Origin: CAZLYK01 sp964563495
GTDB lineage: Bacteria; Acidobacteriota; Blastocatellia; RBC074
Assembly (NCBI GenBank): GCA_964563495.1
Contig: CAZLYK010000066.1
Location: 1 to 28,357, forward strand
Length of the DNA stretch: 28,357 nucleotides
Direction of reading: 5' to 3'
Shown here: piece by piece, positions 1 to 8,994 of the stretch
Layout of the letters: each line of letters opens with the position of its first letter
Position numbering within the stretch: the stretch's first letter is position 1
Program-made: the position numbers and the translations under genes
The notes under the pieces: generated by a model
The model's input: only the letters and a program-made list of their open reading frames with translations
Databases searched by the model: none
What the model was told of the DNA's origin: nothing

Positions 1-16
1 TAACCGGAGCAAAAAT

Positions 17-2902
17 ATGAAAAAACGATCAGCCATTTCCGTGTATTTCCTCACCAGGCTCCTTGCTGCTGTGGTTATCGCCGTCGTTGCAATCTCTTCG
101 CTCGCCGATCTGCGCGTCCTGCATGCCTCGGGTGGTCAGCGGCCGGCCATCGCACTGGCCGGGATGCCGTTGGTCTTTGCGGAGAACAAGGGACAGCTCG
201 ATCCGCGTATCGCTTATCAACTGCAGGGGCGGAACACCGCAGTCTACTTCACATCCCGGGGGATGACGTTATCGATTTTGGAAGAGGCCAAGAAAAAAGC
301 AGTTGATCAACCGAGAAGAAGGTGGAACCTCAAGCTGGATTTTATCGGGGCTGATCTGAAAGTGGAGCCGGAGGGGAGGAATCCCGCGCGCGCCAGGGTG
401 AGTTACTTTAAGGGGCAACAGAAGAGCTGGCGGACCGGGATTCAGACATATACCGAGGTCGTTTATCCGAATCTATGGCCCGGCATCGATCTGGTCTACA
501 GCGGTGCGGCAAACAGATTGAAATATGAGTTCATCGTCAGACCCGGCGCGGAGCCTCAGCAGATAAAGTTGGCGTATCGAGGGGCCGGGGCGCCCTTGAC
601 CGTCAACCGGCATGGGCAGTTGGAAATTGCCACTTCATTCGGAGTCATCCGCGACGATCGACCGCTGGCGTATCAACCTGACGGTCGTAAGATCAAGTCG
701 TCATTTCTGGTCAACGGTGAGATGGCTGACGGGGGTCAAGCCTATGGGTTCAGCGTCGGTAAATATGACCGCAACCAGACCCTGGTGATCGATCCGGCGA
801 TATTGGTTTACGCGGGTTTCATCGGCGGTGGAGGCGACGATGAGGGCCATAGCATTGCTGTGGATTCGTCCGGAAATGCCTTTATCTCGGGAGTTACTAC
901 CTCACCGCAGGCCACTTTCCCCGAAGCCGCAGGGCCGGACCTGGCGTATAACGGGCGGTCGGATGCTTTTGTAGCCAAGGTCGCGGCCGATGGTTCGGGG
1001 TTGGTCTATGCAGGATACATAGGCGGCGATGGAGACGAGGCAGGTCACAGCATCGCGATAGATTCGAGCGGCAACGCTTACCTGACGGGATGGACAACAT
1101 CATCGCAAAGCACCTTCCCCGTGGTCGGCGGTCCGGGGCTCTCTTTCAATGGCGCGATCGATGCGTTTGTCGCCAAGGTCGACTCGAATGGCTCATCGCT
1201 GTTGTATTGCGGATACCTGGGAGGCGATGACCAGGATGAGGGGTTGGGAATTGCCGTTGACCCAAGTAACAGGGCTTACCTGACCGGGTTGACTGGATCG
1301 AATGAATCGACCTTTCCGGTCAGCGTTGGGCCCGGTTTAAGTTTCAAAGGGGCGATCGATGCTTTTGTCGCCCGGGTCAAGGCGGACGGCTCCGGTTTTG
1401 ATTACGTGGGTTATCTGGGGGGTGATGGCGATGACCAGGGGCGGGGAATTGCAGTTGATGGTACTGGAAATGCTTACGTGGCCGGATTGACGACATCGAA
1501 TGAGGGCGCATTTCCGATGACCGGATCGCTCGATCCCACCTTTAATGGCGGGACGGACGCCTTTGTCGCCAAAATCAATTCATCGGGTTCTGCGATTACC
1601 TACTCGGGGTTTATCGGAGGAAATGGGATCGACGAGGCATTCGATATCGCGCTTGATGGTCCGGGTAACGCCTATTTAACCGGGAGGACGACCTCTACGG
1701 AAGCGACCTTCCCAAAACTGGCCGGTCCGGACCTGACATTTAATGGGGCTGTCGATGCATTTGTGGCAAAGGTCAATGTATCGGGATCTGCGCTGGTATA
1801 CGCGGGCTATATCGGAGGAATCGATGAAGACGAGGGGTTCGGCATCGCGGTGGACGGCTCCGGGAATGCTTACGTGGCCGGCCGGACGACCTCCAGTGAA
1901 GCGACTTTCCCTGAACTGAATGGCTTCGATCTGACATTGAACGGGCCAGCCGACGGTTTTCTTGCCATGGTCGAGCCGGGAGGCGTTTTCCTGAATTATG
2001 CGGTCTACCACGGAGGGGATAGTCATGAGGAGTGCTTTGGCGTTGCAGTCAGGGGGTTCGCTCAGCCCTATCTGACGGGTCGTACCACATCATCAGAGAG
2101 CAGCTTTTCGGTATTGACGGGACCGGCGTTAAATTTTGGCGGTGCATCAGACGCCTTTGTGGCGAGGATCGATGCCGATTATTACGAAGCAGATGTCGCG
2201 CCGCGACCGAATGGCAGCCGGACGCTCTTAGTCTCCGACTGGGTGCAGGTCGGCCGGTTTTCGGTCGGGTTGGATATCCCCGCGGCGGGTAGTGAATTTC
2301 AAAGGGCGGATTGCGCGCCGCGCAACACCATGGGAGACGGCAGGATCACCGTGGCGGATTGGGTCCAGGCAGGTCGGTTTTCGGTCGGGCTCGATTCAAT
2401 CCTTGTTTCCGGCGGCGCTACCCAACTAATTTCCGCCTTACCGAATGAGATTAAGCCCCAGAATAATCCACGCGAATTCCGGATTGCCGGTATGGTGGTT
2501 CGTCAGGACGAGGAATTGATCGGCGTTCCGGTGGAACTGGTTACCAGGGGCGGGGAAAATGCCCTGACCTTTTCATTGTTTTATGATCCGGAAGTTCTGA
2601 AATTCCAGGGGGCTTTTCGCGGGCGGGACGCCGGGAATGAAGCAGAGATGTTGATCAATAAAGGCCGCCTGGGAGAGGGGCAGGTCGGTTATGGGATCGC
2701 CCTCAAACCGGGGAGGAGTCTTGATCCGGGGGTGAGGGAAGTGCTGGTGGTAAAGTTCAAAGTGATCAAGCCGGCTGCTCTGACAACCAGGATCAGAATC
2801 GGAAACGGGGTTACGCCATTGGATTTGGCTGATCATATGGCGATTGAAATCCCTGTCCGCCCGGCCAGCGGAGAAATCAGGATCGCAACCCCCTCGATAT
2901 AA
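17..2902 (+). CDS. Secreted SBBP seven-repeat beta-propeller protein with dockerin-like and cohesin-like modules
   Basis: The 961-residue product starts with a signal peptide (MKKR followed by a hydrophobic stretch to about residue 30). Residues about 45-260 form the N-terminal domain usually seen before SBBP repeats (FAENKGQLDPRIAYQLQG, then YPNLWPGIDLVYSG). From about residue 264 to 720 there are seven repeats of about 65 residues, each with a Y-x-G-[FY]-[IL]-G-G strand, a G-I-A-[VL]-D segment, a T-[ST]-S-x-x-[TS]-F-P segment and a DAFVAKV segment, enough for one closed seven-bladed propeller. Residues about 725-795 carry two dockerin-like halves (DVAPRPNGS and DCAPRNTMGDGRITVADW, each followed by a QxGRFSVGLD helix). 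Residues about 820-955 resemble a cohesin-type beta sandwich (ALTFSLFYDPEVLKF, then VLVVKFKV). The SD sequence GGAG lies 7 nt before the ATG. The stop TAA overlaps the first bases of the hairpin repeat at 2901. Family assignment is confident; ligand and role are unknown, with surface or matrix adhesion as an inference. Confidence 0.88.
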   Translation: MKKRSAISVYFLTRLLAAVVIAVVAISSLADLRVLHASGGQRPAIALAGMPLVFAENKGQLDPRIAYQLQGRNTAVYFTSRGMTLSILEEAKKKAVDQPRRRWNLKLDFIGADLKVEPEGRNPARARVSYFKGQQKSWRTGIQTYTEVVYPNLWPGIDLVYSGAANRLKYEFIVRPGAEPQQIKLAYRGAGAPLTVNRHGQLEIATSFGVIRDDRPLAYQPDGRKIKSSFLVNGEMADGGQAYGFSVGKYDRNQTLVIDPAILVYAGFIGGGGDDEGHSIAVDSSGNAFISGVTTSPQATFPEAAGPDLAYNGRSDAFVAKVAADGSGLVYAGYIGGDGDEAGHSIAIDSSGNAYLTGWTTSSQSTFPVVGGPGLSFNGAIDAFVAKVDSNGSSLLYCGYLGGDDQDEGLGIAVDPSNRAYLTGLTGSNESTFPVSVGPGLSFKGAIDAFVARVKADGSGFDYVGYLGGDGDDQGRGIAVDGTGNAYVAGLTTSNEGAFPMTGSLDPTFNGGTDAFVAKINSSGSAITYSGFIGGNGIDEAFDIALDGPGNAYLTGRTTSTEATFPKLAGPDLTFNGAVDAFVAKVNVSGSALVYAGYIGGIDEDEGFGIAVDGSGNAYVAGRTTSSEATFPELNGFDLTLNGPADGFLAMVEPGGVFLNYAVYHGGDSHEECFGVAVRGFAQPYLTGRTTSSESSFSVLTGPALNFGGASDAFVARIDADYYEADVAPRPNGSRTLLVSDWVQVGRFSVGLDIPAAGSEFQRADCAPRNTMGDGRITVADWVQAGRFSVGLDSILVSGGATQLISALPNEIKPQNNPREFRIAGMVVRQDEELIGVPVELVTRGGENALTFSLFYDPEVLKFQGAFRGRDAGNEAEMLINKGRLGEGQVGYGIALKPGRSLDPGVREVLVVKFKVIKPAALTTRIRIGNGVTPLDLADHMAIEIPVRPASGEIRIATPSI

Positions 2903-3003
2903 TAGACAGGATCAACCGGGTTTGACCGGATTAAACAGGACTGAAAACAAAGCGGTAAAACAATCCTGTTTAATCCGGTCAAACCCGGTTGATCCTGTCT
3001 ATT
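2901..3003. repeat. Hairpin repeat copy 1 (AATAGACAGGAT family), perfect 40-bp arms
   Basis: Left arm 2901-2940 and right arm 2964-3003 are exact reverse complements over 40 bp, with a 23-nt loop. The arms begin AATAGACAGGATCAACCGGG. The stop codon TAA of the upstream gene (2900-2902) uses the first two bases of the left arm. It is placed as a transcription terminator or 3'-end stabiliser for that gene; this role is inferred from position and structure. Confidence 0.93.
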
Positions 3004-3450
3004 TTCTTCGTTGAATCCTTCATAAACCCTCTCCATCCCGCTACTTGACATTAATTCCGAGAGGCACGGAGAATTTTGTTGGAAAAATTCAGGTGGTGTG
3101 CTAAATATCAAATGTTCAATCAGGTGTTGCCCTCACACTGTAACACCTCAAGCGCCCGCAGTAAGATATCCTCAATTGTTACTGCAACAAAGACTCACTG
3201 GGAGTTGTAATTTGTCGGGCCGCAGATTTGAACAAAAGACTTAGTCAGCTTCGCCACATCGCCATATTTCTCCGGCATGAAATCCAGGTGACGCAGGCAT
3301 TATTACGAGGGCAGGTAAAGGTGCGACTTGTCTATATCCGGCACCGCAGCCGGCAACTCTGCTGACAAATTGAGCCTGAAGATATTACCCAGACAAGATA
3401 AATAGAAATTAGATAAACAAAAACCCTACACACAACGGGCGGTAAATATC
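3004..3450 (+). other. Long leader/intergenic region upstream of the putative-Ig repeat gene
   Basis: About 450 nt with no plausible coding frame. A candidate sigma-70-type promoter lies at its left end (3045-3074), which would give a 5' leader of roughly 370 nt. The stretch holds several small GC-rich inverted segments near 3330-3365 (CCGGCACCGCAGCCGG) but no riboswitch class I could match. The 40 nt before the ATG are A-rich and the SD sequence is weak. Confidence 0.5.
3045..3074 (+). promoter_or_regulatory. Candidate sigma-70-type promoter
   Basis: TTGACA at 3045-3050 is a perfect -35 element. GAGAAT at 3069-3074 follows after 18 nt and matches 4 of 6 bases of TATAAT. It reads toward the putative-Ig gene at 3451. 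Judged by eye only; the distance to the gene (about 370 nt) is long. Confidence 0.35.
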
Positions 3451-6400
3451 ATGAAACGAACTGCGAACAAAACCTCACGCCTGATCCAGAGTCTTGGCAT
3501 CCTGGTGCTGCTCTTAATTGCGCTGGGCCTCACCCCTAAAAGCAGGATATCTGCTGCGGGCGACGTCGTGGGACGCGTCGTCTCGACGGTCAGGCAGCAA
3601 ACTTCAGCAGTCCTCAAAGCCGAGAATTGGGGGGAAGTCAAAGCGGGTTTGACAAAATCGCGCGCCGCGAACAATGCATCATCCGCGGTTGTTTCGACCC
3701 CGATGGTCGCGACTCTGGCGGCCAATGATCTCAGGGTAGTCAGTCAGACAATCCCGAGCGGCACCGGCTCGGTAACGGTCTCGATCGAGTACGATGCGCC
3801 GGCCAATGTCAATGCGATCCAATTCAGGGTCACCTTCAATCCAACATATTTGCAATTATCCGCGGCTCCCGCGCTCGGTTCAGGCGTCGCTGGAGCGTTT
3901 TTACTGATCAATCCGCCGATTCCGCCTTCACCCCCAACCGGGAGTTTTGTTGCCGGTATTGCCTTATCTCCCCCGGCGGTCTTCCAGACCGGGACGCGGC
4001 AGGTATTGTCTTTGTCATTTAATGTTCTTTCCGCGGCAAATTGTGGGGTCGATACTCCGATAACAATTACAAATACGAGTGCATCGGATCCCGGGGCCAA
4101 CGATTTGACGCCTCCCAATCCGGTGAATGGGAGTGTGATCGTGACGGCCACACCGATTAACCTCTCACCACCAACATTACCCGCCGGGGTGATTGGAGCG
4201 GCATACAGCCAGTCAATTTCAGCAACTGGCGGGAGCGGTACTTTTACATCATTTAATGTCACCGGTGGAGCGCTGCCGCCGGGTTTATCATTAACCACAG
4301 CCGGGGTGTTCGCCGGCACACCGACGCAGACGGGGACCTTTAATTTTACGGTTACGGCGACCGATTCTAACGGCTGTACCGGGTCGAAAGCATATGCCCT
4401 CACGATTGGCTGTCCGACGATTACTCTCTCGAGCCTGCCGAATGGAAGCATCGGAGTGGCATACAATCAGACGGTGACGGCGAGTCCGGCCGGGACCTAC
4501 ACCTTTGCGGTGACGAGCGGGACGCTGCCGAGCGGGCTGACGCTGAACACGACAACCGGGGCGATCACCGGGACGCCCGATGCCGGGGGCACATTCAACT
4601 TCACAATTACGGCGACGGGGGCCGGTAACTGCACGGGCGATCGGGCATATTCGATCACGGTCAGCTGCCCGACGATCACGGTCAGTCCCGATAGTCTGCC
4701 GGCGGGACAGCAGGGAGTGGTCTATCCGACCCAGACGCTGACCGGGTCAGGCGGGACGGGCCCGTACACCTTTGCGGTGACGAGCGGGGCGCTGCCCGCG
4801 GGTTTGACGTTGAACTCGTCGACGGGCGCGCTCACCGGGACGCCAACGGCCAACGGGACATTCAACTTCACGGTCACGGCGACTGATTCAAAGAGCTGTA
4901 CCGGAGTGAAAGCCTACTCGCTGGTGATCGGATGCCCGACGATCACTCTCTCGAGCCTGCCGAACGGGACGGCCGGGACGGCATACAATCAGACGGTGAC
5001 GGCGAGTCCGGCCGGGACCTACACCTTTGCGGTGACGAGCGGGACACTGCCGGGCGGGCTGACGCTCAATCCGACGACCGGAGCGATCACCGGGACACCG
5101 ACGACGAACGGGACGTTCAACTTCACGATCACGGCGACGGGGTTTGGAANNNNNNNNNNNNNNNNNNNNNNNNNNNNNNNNNNNNNNNNNNNNNNNNNNN
5201 NNNNNNNNNNNNNNNNNNNNNNNNNNNNNNNNNNNNNNNNNNNNNNNNNACACCGACGACGAACGGGACGTTCAACTTCACGATCACGGCGACGGGGTTT
5301 GGAAACTGCACGGGCAATCGGGCCTACACGGTCACGATCACCTGCCCGACGATCACCCTCTCGCCGGCGAGCCTGGTCGGAGGAACCATCGGGGCTGTCT
5401 ACAGTCAGACGGTGTCGGCGAGCCCGACCGGGACCTACTCGTTGACAGTGACGGCTGGAGCCTTGCCGACCGGATTAGGACTCAACCCGGCGACCGGGGA
5501 GATCGCCGGGACGCCGACCGCCGGAGGCACTTTCAACTTCACGATCACGGCGACCGGCTTTGGCACTTGCACCGGAAGCCAGGCGTATTCGATTACGATC
5601 GCCTGCCCGACGATTACCATCAACCCGGCTACTTTGTCGCCGGGGATACAAGGTAATTTTTTTACCACAACACTGACTGGTTCCGGCGGGACTGGCCCGT
5701 ATAATTTTGCGGTCACGAGCGGAACGCTGCCTGCGGGCTTGGGGCTGTCAAACGCGGGTTTGTTGAGCGGGACACCGACGGTTAATGGGACGTTTAACTT
5801 CACGGTCACGGCGACGGATTCGAGGAACTGCACCGGAGTGAAAGCATATACGCTGGTGCTCGGTTGCCCGACGATCAGCCTCTCGCCGGCGAGCCTGCCG
5901 AACGGCGGCCTGGGGTTTGCGTATAATCGACCTATCACGGCGAGCCCGGCCGGGACTTACACTTATACGATTACAGGCGGCGCCCTTCCCAATGGTTTGA
6001 CATTAAATAGCTCGACGGGTGTCATCTCGGGGACCCCATCACAAGCCGGTGTTTTCAGCTTCACCGTTACGGCGAAGGCGTTTGGCAACTGCACCGGCTC
6101 GAATCAATACACGGTCAAAATCACCGAGATTCCACCGACCAGCTTCGCCGCGAACGATCGAAGACCGGGGTCCGTGCTTGTTTTCAATTACTATACCTCG
6201 GCCGGATTCCTTCCGGTTGTTCAAGACACACGGATCAGCCTGACCAATACGAACACCACTCAGAGTGTCAATGTCCATCTGTTCTTTGTCGATGGCAATA
6301 CCTGTTCGGTGATCGATTGGAATGTCTGCCTCACACAAAATCAGACGACCAGTTTTCTGGCCTCATATATGGATCCGGGAACGAACGGTTACATCGTGGC

Positions 6401-7037
6401 AGTCGCCGTTAATGAACATGGCTGTCCGATCCAATTCAATTACCTAATTGGTGAGGAGTACGTAAAAGTTCCGGGCGGATACAGGGCCAGTTTCAATGCC
6501 GAGTCTTTTGAGGCTCTGCCGACCTGGACCTCTCCCTGCGAGGCCGGGGGCATCACGGCCGATTTGAAGTTCGACGGTCTGAATTATAACCAGGCGCCCA
6601 GGATTCTGGCGGTCTCGAACTTACCGAGCCGTGTGGATGGCAATGACACCATGCTGATCGTCAATCGATTCGGCGGCGATCTTGCTTCAGGCCCATCCAA
6701 ACTCGGAGCGATTTTCGGAAACCTTTACGATCAGAACGAAAACTCGATGAGTTTTGGCTTTACGCCCGGGACTTGCCAGTTCCGATCGGTCTTATCCAAT
6801 ACAATACCCAGGACTTCTCCGCGTTATGATCAAGCGATCCCAACCGGAACTTCGGGCTGGATGAAGTTCGGGCTGTTGGATGAAGGAGCCATAACGGGTG
6901 TCGTCCTGAATACCAATCCGAACGTCCTCGGAAGTTCAAACGCCTTTGTCGGCGGCTACAATCTGCATAAGCTCTCGCTGACGGACAAAGCAGTCTTTAC
7001 CATTCCAGTCTATCCGCCGGCTTGCGCAAGTAATTAA
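3451..7037 (+). CDS. Secreted cohesin-like plus putative-Ig (He_PIG) repeat protein, interrupted by an assembly gap
   Basis: One gene is read across the N run at 5150-5249. Before the gap it is in the frame of the ATG at 3451; after it the frame runs to TAA at 7037. The apparent frame change comes from the 100-N placeholder: the same 55 bp (5095-5149 and 5250-5304) flanks the gap, and both copies are read in the same phase (TPTTNGTFNF). The protein starts with a signal peptide (MKRTANKTSR, then a hydrophobic core ending near SRISAAGD). A cohesin-like sandwich follows at residues about 90-235 (NAIQFRVTFNPTYLQL, then VLSLSFNV). At least seven He_PIG modules come next, typically opening CPTIT[LV] and carrying GxxYxQ, LPxGLxLN, GTPT and FNFTxTA motifs plus a second Cys in NCTG or GCTG. 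The last 310 residues are an unrecognised domain (from SFAANDRRPGSVLVFNYY) with several Cys. The stop lies in the hairpin repeat that begins at 7036. True length is unknown because modules may be missing from the gap. Confidence 0.85.
5095..5304 (+). repeat. 55-bp identical direct repeats flanking the assembly gap
   Basis: 5095-5149 and 5250-5304 are identical and encode the same part of a He_PIG module (TPTTNGTFNFTITATGFG). The assembler broke at this repeat. The two flanks are either the same genomic copy or two copies separated by a whole number of modules, since the reading phase is the same on both sides. Confidence 0.9.
5150..5249. other. Assembly gap (100 N)
   Basis: A run of exactly 100 N, the usual placeholder for a gap of unknown size. 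It lies inside the putative-Ig repeat gene and does not carry information on real length or frame. Confidence 0.98.
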
Positions 7038-7121
7038 TAGACAGGACCGAGATGATTGAGGCAGGATTTAACCAGATTTATCCGGTTAAATCCTGCCTCA
7101 ATCATCTCGGTCTTGTCTATT
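7036..7121. repeat. Hairpin repeat copy 2 (AATAGACAGGAC), 38-bp arms between convergent genes
   Basis: Left arm 7036-7073 and right arm 7084-7121 pair over 38 bp with one mismatch (G7044 against T7113, a G-U wobble in plus-strand RNA) and a 10-nt loop. Both convergent genes end inside it: TAA of the plus-strand gene at 7035-7037 and TAG of the minus-strand regulator at 7119-7117. Likely a bidirectional terminator. Confidence 0.93.
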
Positions 7122-8487
7122 CATCATTCTCTTCCCGATAAGCCTTTAATTTATTGTGCAGGGTCTTCAGGCTGATGTGGAGCAGGTCGGCTGCGCGCGT
7201 CTTGTTGTTATTGGTCTGGATGAGGGTCTTGAGGATGAGCTGGCGTTCGGCCTCATCGAGCGAGATCGGGATTGGAAGCGTGATCGATTCTTCGTTCTTG
7301 AGCGAGCGGCCGTCGAACATCTGAGGCGGGAGGTGCTGTTTTTCGATCCGTTGTCCCTCGCAGACGACGACCGCGTGTTCGATCACGTTGCGCAACTCGC
7401 GGACGTTGCCGGGCCAGGAGTGGCGGGAGAAGATCTCGAGCACTTCCGGTGAAACGATCCGGCCCGGGCGTTGATGGCGTTCGCCCAGATCCTTGACCAT
7501 GAATTCGGTCAGCAGCGGGATATCCTCGCGGCGTTCGCGCAGCGGAGGCAGCTTGATGTGGATAACGTTGAGGCGATAGAGCAGGTCTTCGCGCAGTTCG
7601 CCGCGGCGGACCGCTTCGTGCGGGTCTTTATTCGTCGCGGCCAGGACGCGGACATCGACCGGGACCTCTTTGGAGCTTCCCAGGCGCCGCACTTTGCGGT
7701 CCTCCAATACGCGGAGCAGCTTGGCCTGAAGCATGACCGGCATCTCGGCGATCTCATCCAGGAAGAGAGTACCGCTGTTGGCGAGCTCGAAACACCCCTC
7801 ACGGCGAGCGATCGCGCCGGTGAAGGCTCCGCGTTCGTGACCGAAGAGCTCCGATTCCATCAACGATTCGGGGATTGCCGAGCAGTTGATCGCGACGAAC
7901 GGCCGTGAAGCCCGCGGGCTGAGCTGGTGAATGGTCTGGGCGACGACCTCCTTGCCGGTTCCCGATTCGCCGGTGATCAGCACCGAGACGGCCGAGTTGG
8001 CGACCTGCTCGATGACGGTGTAGATCTGTCGCATGGCGTGAGAATTGCCGACCATGCGGCCGAAGACACCGTATTCGCCGAGCTGTCTGCGCAGTCGGGC
8101 ATTCTCGTGTTGCGTCGCCGCCTGCTCGATCGCGCGTTGCAGGACAACGCCGAGCTGCCGGATATTGATCGGCTTCTCGAAGTAGTAGAAGGCGCCCTCT
8201 TCCTTGACCGCGCGGACGGCGTCTTCGATGCTCCCCTGTCCGGTGAGCAGGATCACGGCCGTAGCCGGGAACTCGTCGCGTAAGCGATTGAGCAAGCTGA
8301 AGCCGTCGAGCCGCGGCATAAGCACATCGGTGATCACGGCCGAAGGATAGAATTGATTGGCGATCTCGATCGCCTCCAGACCGTCACCGGCAGTTTGCGT
8401 CTCGTATCCCCACGCCGTCACAATCTCGCTCAGCCCGACACGGGCTGCCTGTTCATCGTCGACAATTAAAACTCTGGCTTTTTCCAT
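7117..8487 (-). CDS. Sigma-54-dependent response regulator (NtrC/AtoC family)
   Basis: A cytoplasmic transcription activator of 456 residues, the usual length for the family. Residues 1-120 are a receiver domain with acidic pair D10/D11, phospho-acceptor D54 (ITDVLMPRLDG), T82 and K105. Residues about 140-375 are the AAA+ sigma-54 interaction domain with Walker A GESGTGKE (173-180), the intact sigma-54 contact loop GAFTGA (220-225) and Walker B TLFLDE (240-245). The C-terminus is a Fis-type helix-turn-helix (NNNKTRAADLLHISLKTLHNKLK). The start at 8487 (MEKARVLIVDDE) was chosen because it opens the receiver fold; the frame is open to an ATG at 8586 but those 33 extra residues do not resemble the family. 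No SD sequence is obvious. No partner histidine kinase lies in the window, so it is an orphan here. Its stop TAG lies in hairpin repeat copy 2. Confidence 0.95.
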   Translation of the reverse strand: MEKARVLIVDDEQAARVGLSEIVTAWGYETQTAGDGLEAIEIANQFYPSAVITDVLMPRLDGFSLLNRLRDEFPATAVILLTGQGSIEDAVRAVKEEGAFYYFEKPINIRQLGVVLQRAIEQAATQHENARLRRQLGEYGVFGRMVGNSHAMRQIYTVIEQVANSAVSVLITGESGTGKEVVAQTIHQLSPRASRPFVAINCSAIPESLMESELFGHERGAFTGAIARREGCFELANSGTLFLDEIAEMPVMLQAKLLRVLEDRKVRRLGSSKEVPVDVRVLAATNKDPHEAVRRGELREDLLYRLNVIHIKLPPLRERREDIPLLTEFMVKDLGERHQRPGRIVSPEVLEIFSRHSWPGNVRELRNVIEHAVVVCEGQRIEKQHLPPQMFDGRSLKNEESITLPIPISLDEAERQLILKTLIQTNNNKTRAADLLHISLKTLHNKLKAYREENDE

Positions 8488-8528
8488 AGAGAGGAAGTGT
8501 AGCAAGCGCCGCCGTGCTTGCCAATATT

Positions 8529-8543
8529 TGATTTCTGAAATCA
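8529..8543. promoter_or_regulatory. 15-bp perfect palindrome between divergent genes (candidate operator)
   Basis: TGATTTCTGAAATCA is a 7-1-7 inverted repeat. It lies 42 bp upstream of the chosen start of the minus-strand response regulator and about 100 bp upstream of the DUF4870 gene. Its position suits an operator for autoregulation, but no specific regulator can be assigned. Confidence 0.4.
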
Positions 8544-8560
8544 GATTGATTGATGAACAT

Positions 8561-8589
8561 TTGCAATGATCATAGACCTCTTGCATACT
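8561..8589 (+). promoter_or_regulatory. Candidate sigma-70-type promoter for the DUF4870-MoxR-DUF58 operon
   Basis: TTGCAA (8561-8566) and CATACT (8584-8589) are separated by 17 nt and match the -35 and -10 consensus at 4 of 6 bases each. The inferred start would lie about 45 nt upstream of the ATG at 8644. Weak, judged by eye. Confidence 0.3.
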
Positions 8590-8643
8590 AAGCCCGCTTC
8601 AAGCCAATCATTGTCATCAAAGTCTTTAGCCTAGGAGGGGACT

Positions 8644-8994
8644 ATGCAGGCGGTTTCGAGGGAAGATAGAACGTGGGCGATGGTCGCGCACCTCATCGCG
8701 CTGTCCGGGTATTCAGTCGTGCCTTTCGGTAATATCCTGGGGCCGCTCGTCATCTGGCTGATCAAGAAGGATCAATCCTGGTTTATCGACGATCAAGCCA
8801 AGGAGTCGCTCAACTTTCAGATCAGTATGACGATCTATGCGCTGATCAGCGGGATCCTGGTCCTCGTCCTGGTCGGGATTGTTTTGCTGATCATTCTCTA
8901 CGTTATTGGCATCATTCTGATCATCGTCGCTGCGATCAAGGCGAATGACGGCGTCCAATATCGCTATCCCATGACTATTCGCCTGATTAAATAA
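8644..8994 (+). CDS. DUF4870 (Tic20-like) small membrane protein
   Basis: The 116-residue protein has the DUF4870 pattern: REDRTWAMVAHLIALSGY at the N-terminus, a first membrane segment around NILGPLVIWLI, the conserved KKDQSWFIDDQAKESLNFQ loop, and a long hydrophobic region (about residues 60-98) ending in the typical AAIKANDGVQYRYP segment. The SD sequence AGGAGG (8633-8638) is strong and well spaced. Its stop codon TAA shares one base with the ATG of the next gene, so it is translationally coupled to the MoxR ATPase. Function of the family is unknown. Confidence 0.9.
   Translation: MQAVSREDRTWAMVAHLIALSGYSVVPFGNILGPLVIWLIKKDQSWFIDDQAKESLNFQISMTIYALISGILVLVLVGIVLLIILYVIGIILIIVAAIKANDGVQYRYPMTIRLIK

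Noticed and set aside
3230..3400. c-di-GMP-type riboswitch in the leader of the putative-Ig gene (GACGCAGGC, GAAA and CCGGCACCGC segments)
   Set aside because: The pieces are not in the right order or spacing, and the paired stems of the class could not be built.
3744..4466. 240-codon minus-strand frame opposite the putative-Ig gene
   Set aside because: Shadow frame caused by the regular codon use of the repeats; the plus strand has the signal peptide, cohesin-like domain and modules.
4932..5445. Two separate overlapping genes around the gap at 5150
   Set aside because: The frame change is produced by the 100-N placeholder; both sides encode the same He_PIG module in the same phase.
7471..7908. 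Plus-strand reading frames of 98-145 codons opposite the response regulator
   Set aside because: They are antisense shadows of a gene with clear motifs, have no SD sequences and resemble no family.
8488..8586. Longer N-terminus for the response regulator (start at 8586)
   Set aside because: The extra 33 residues do not belong to the receiver fold and would overlap the likely promoter region of the divergent operon.
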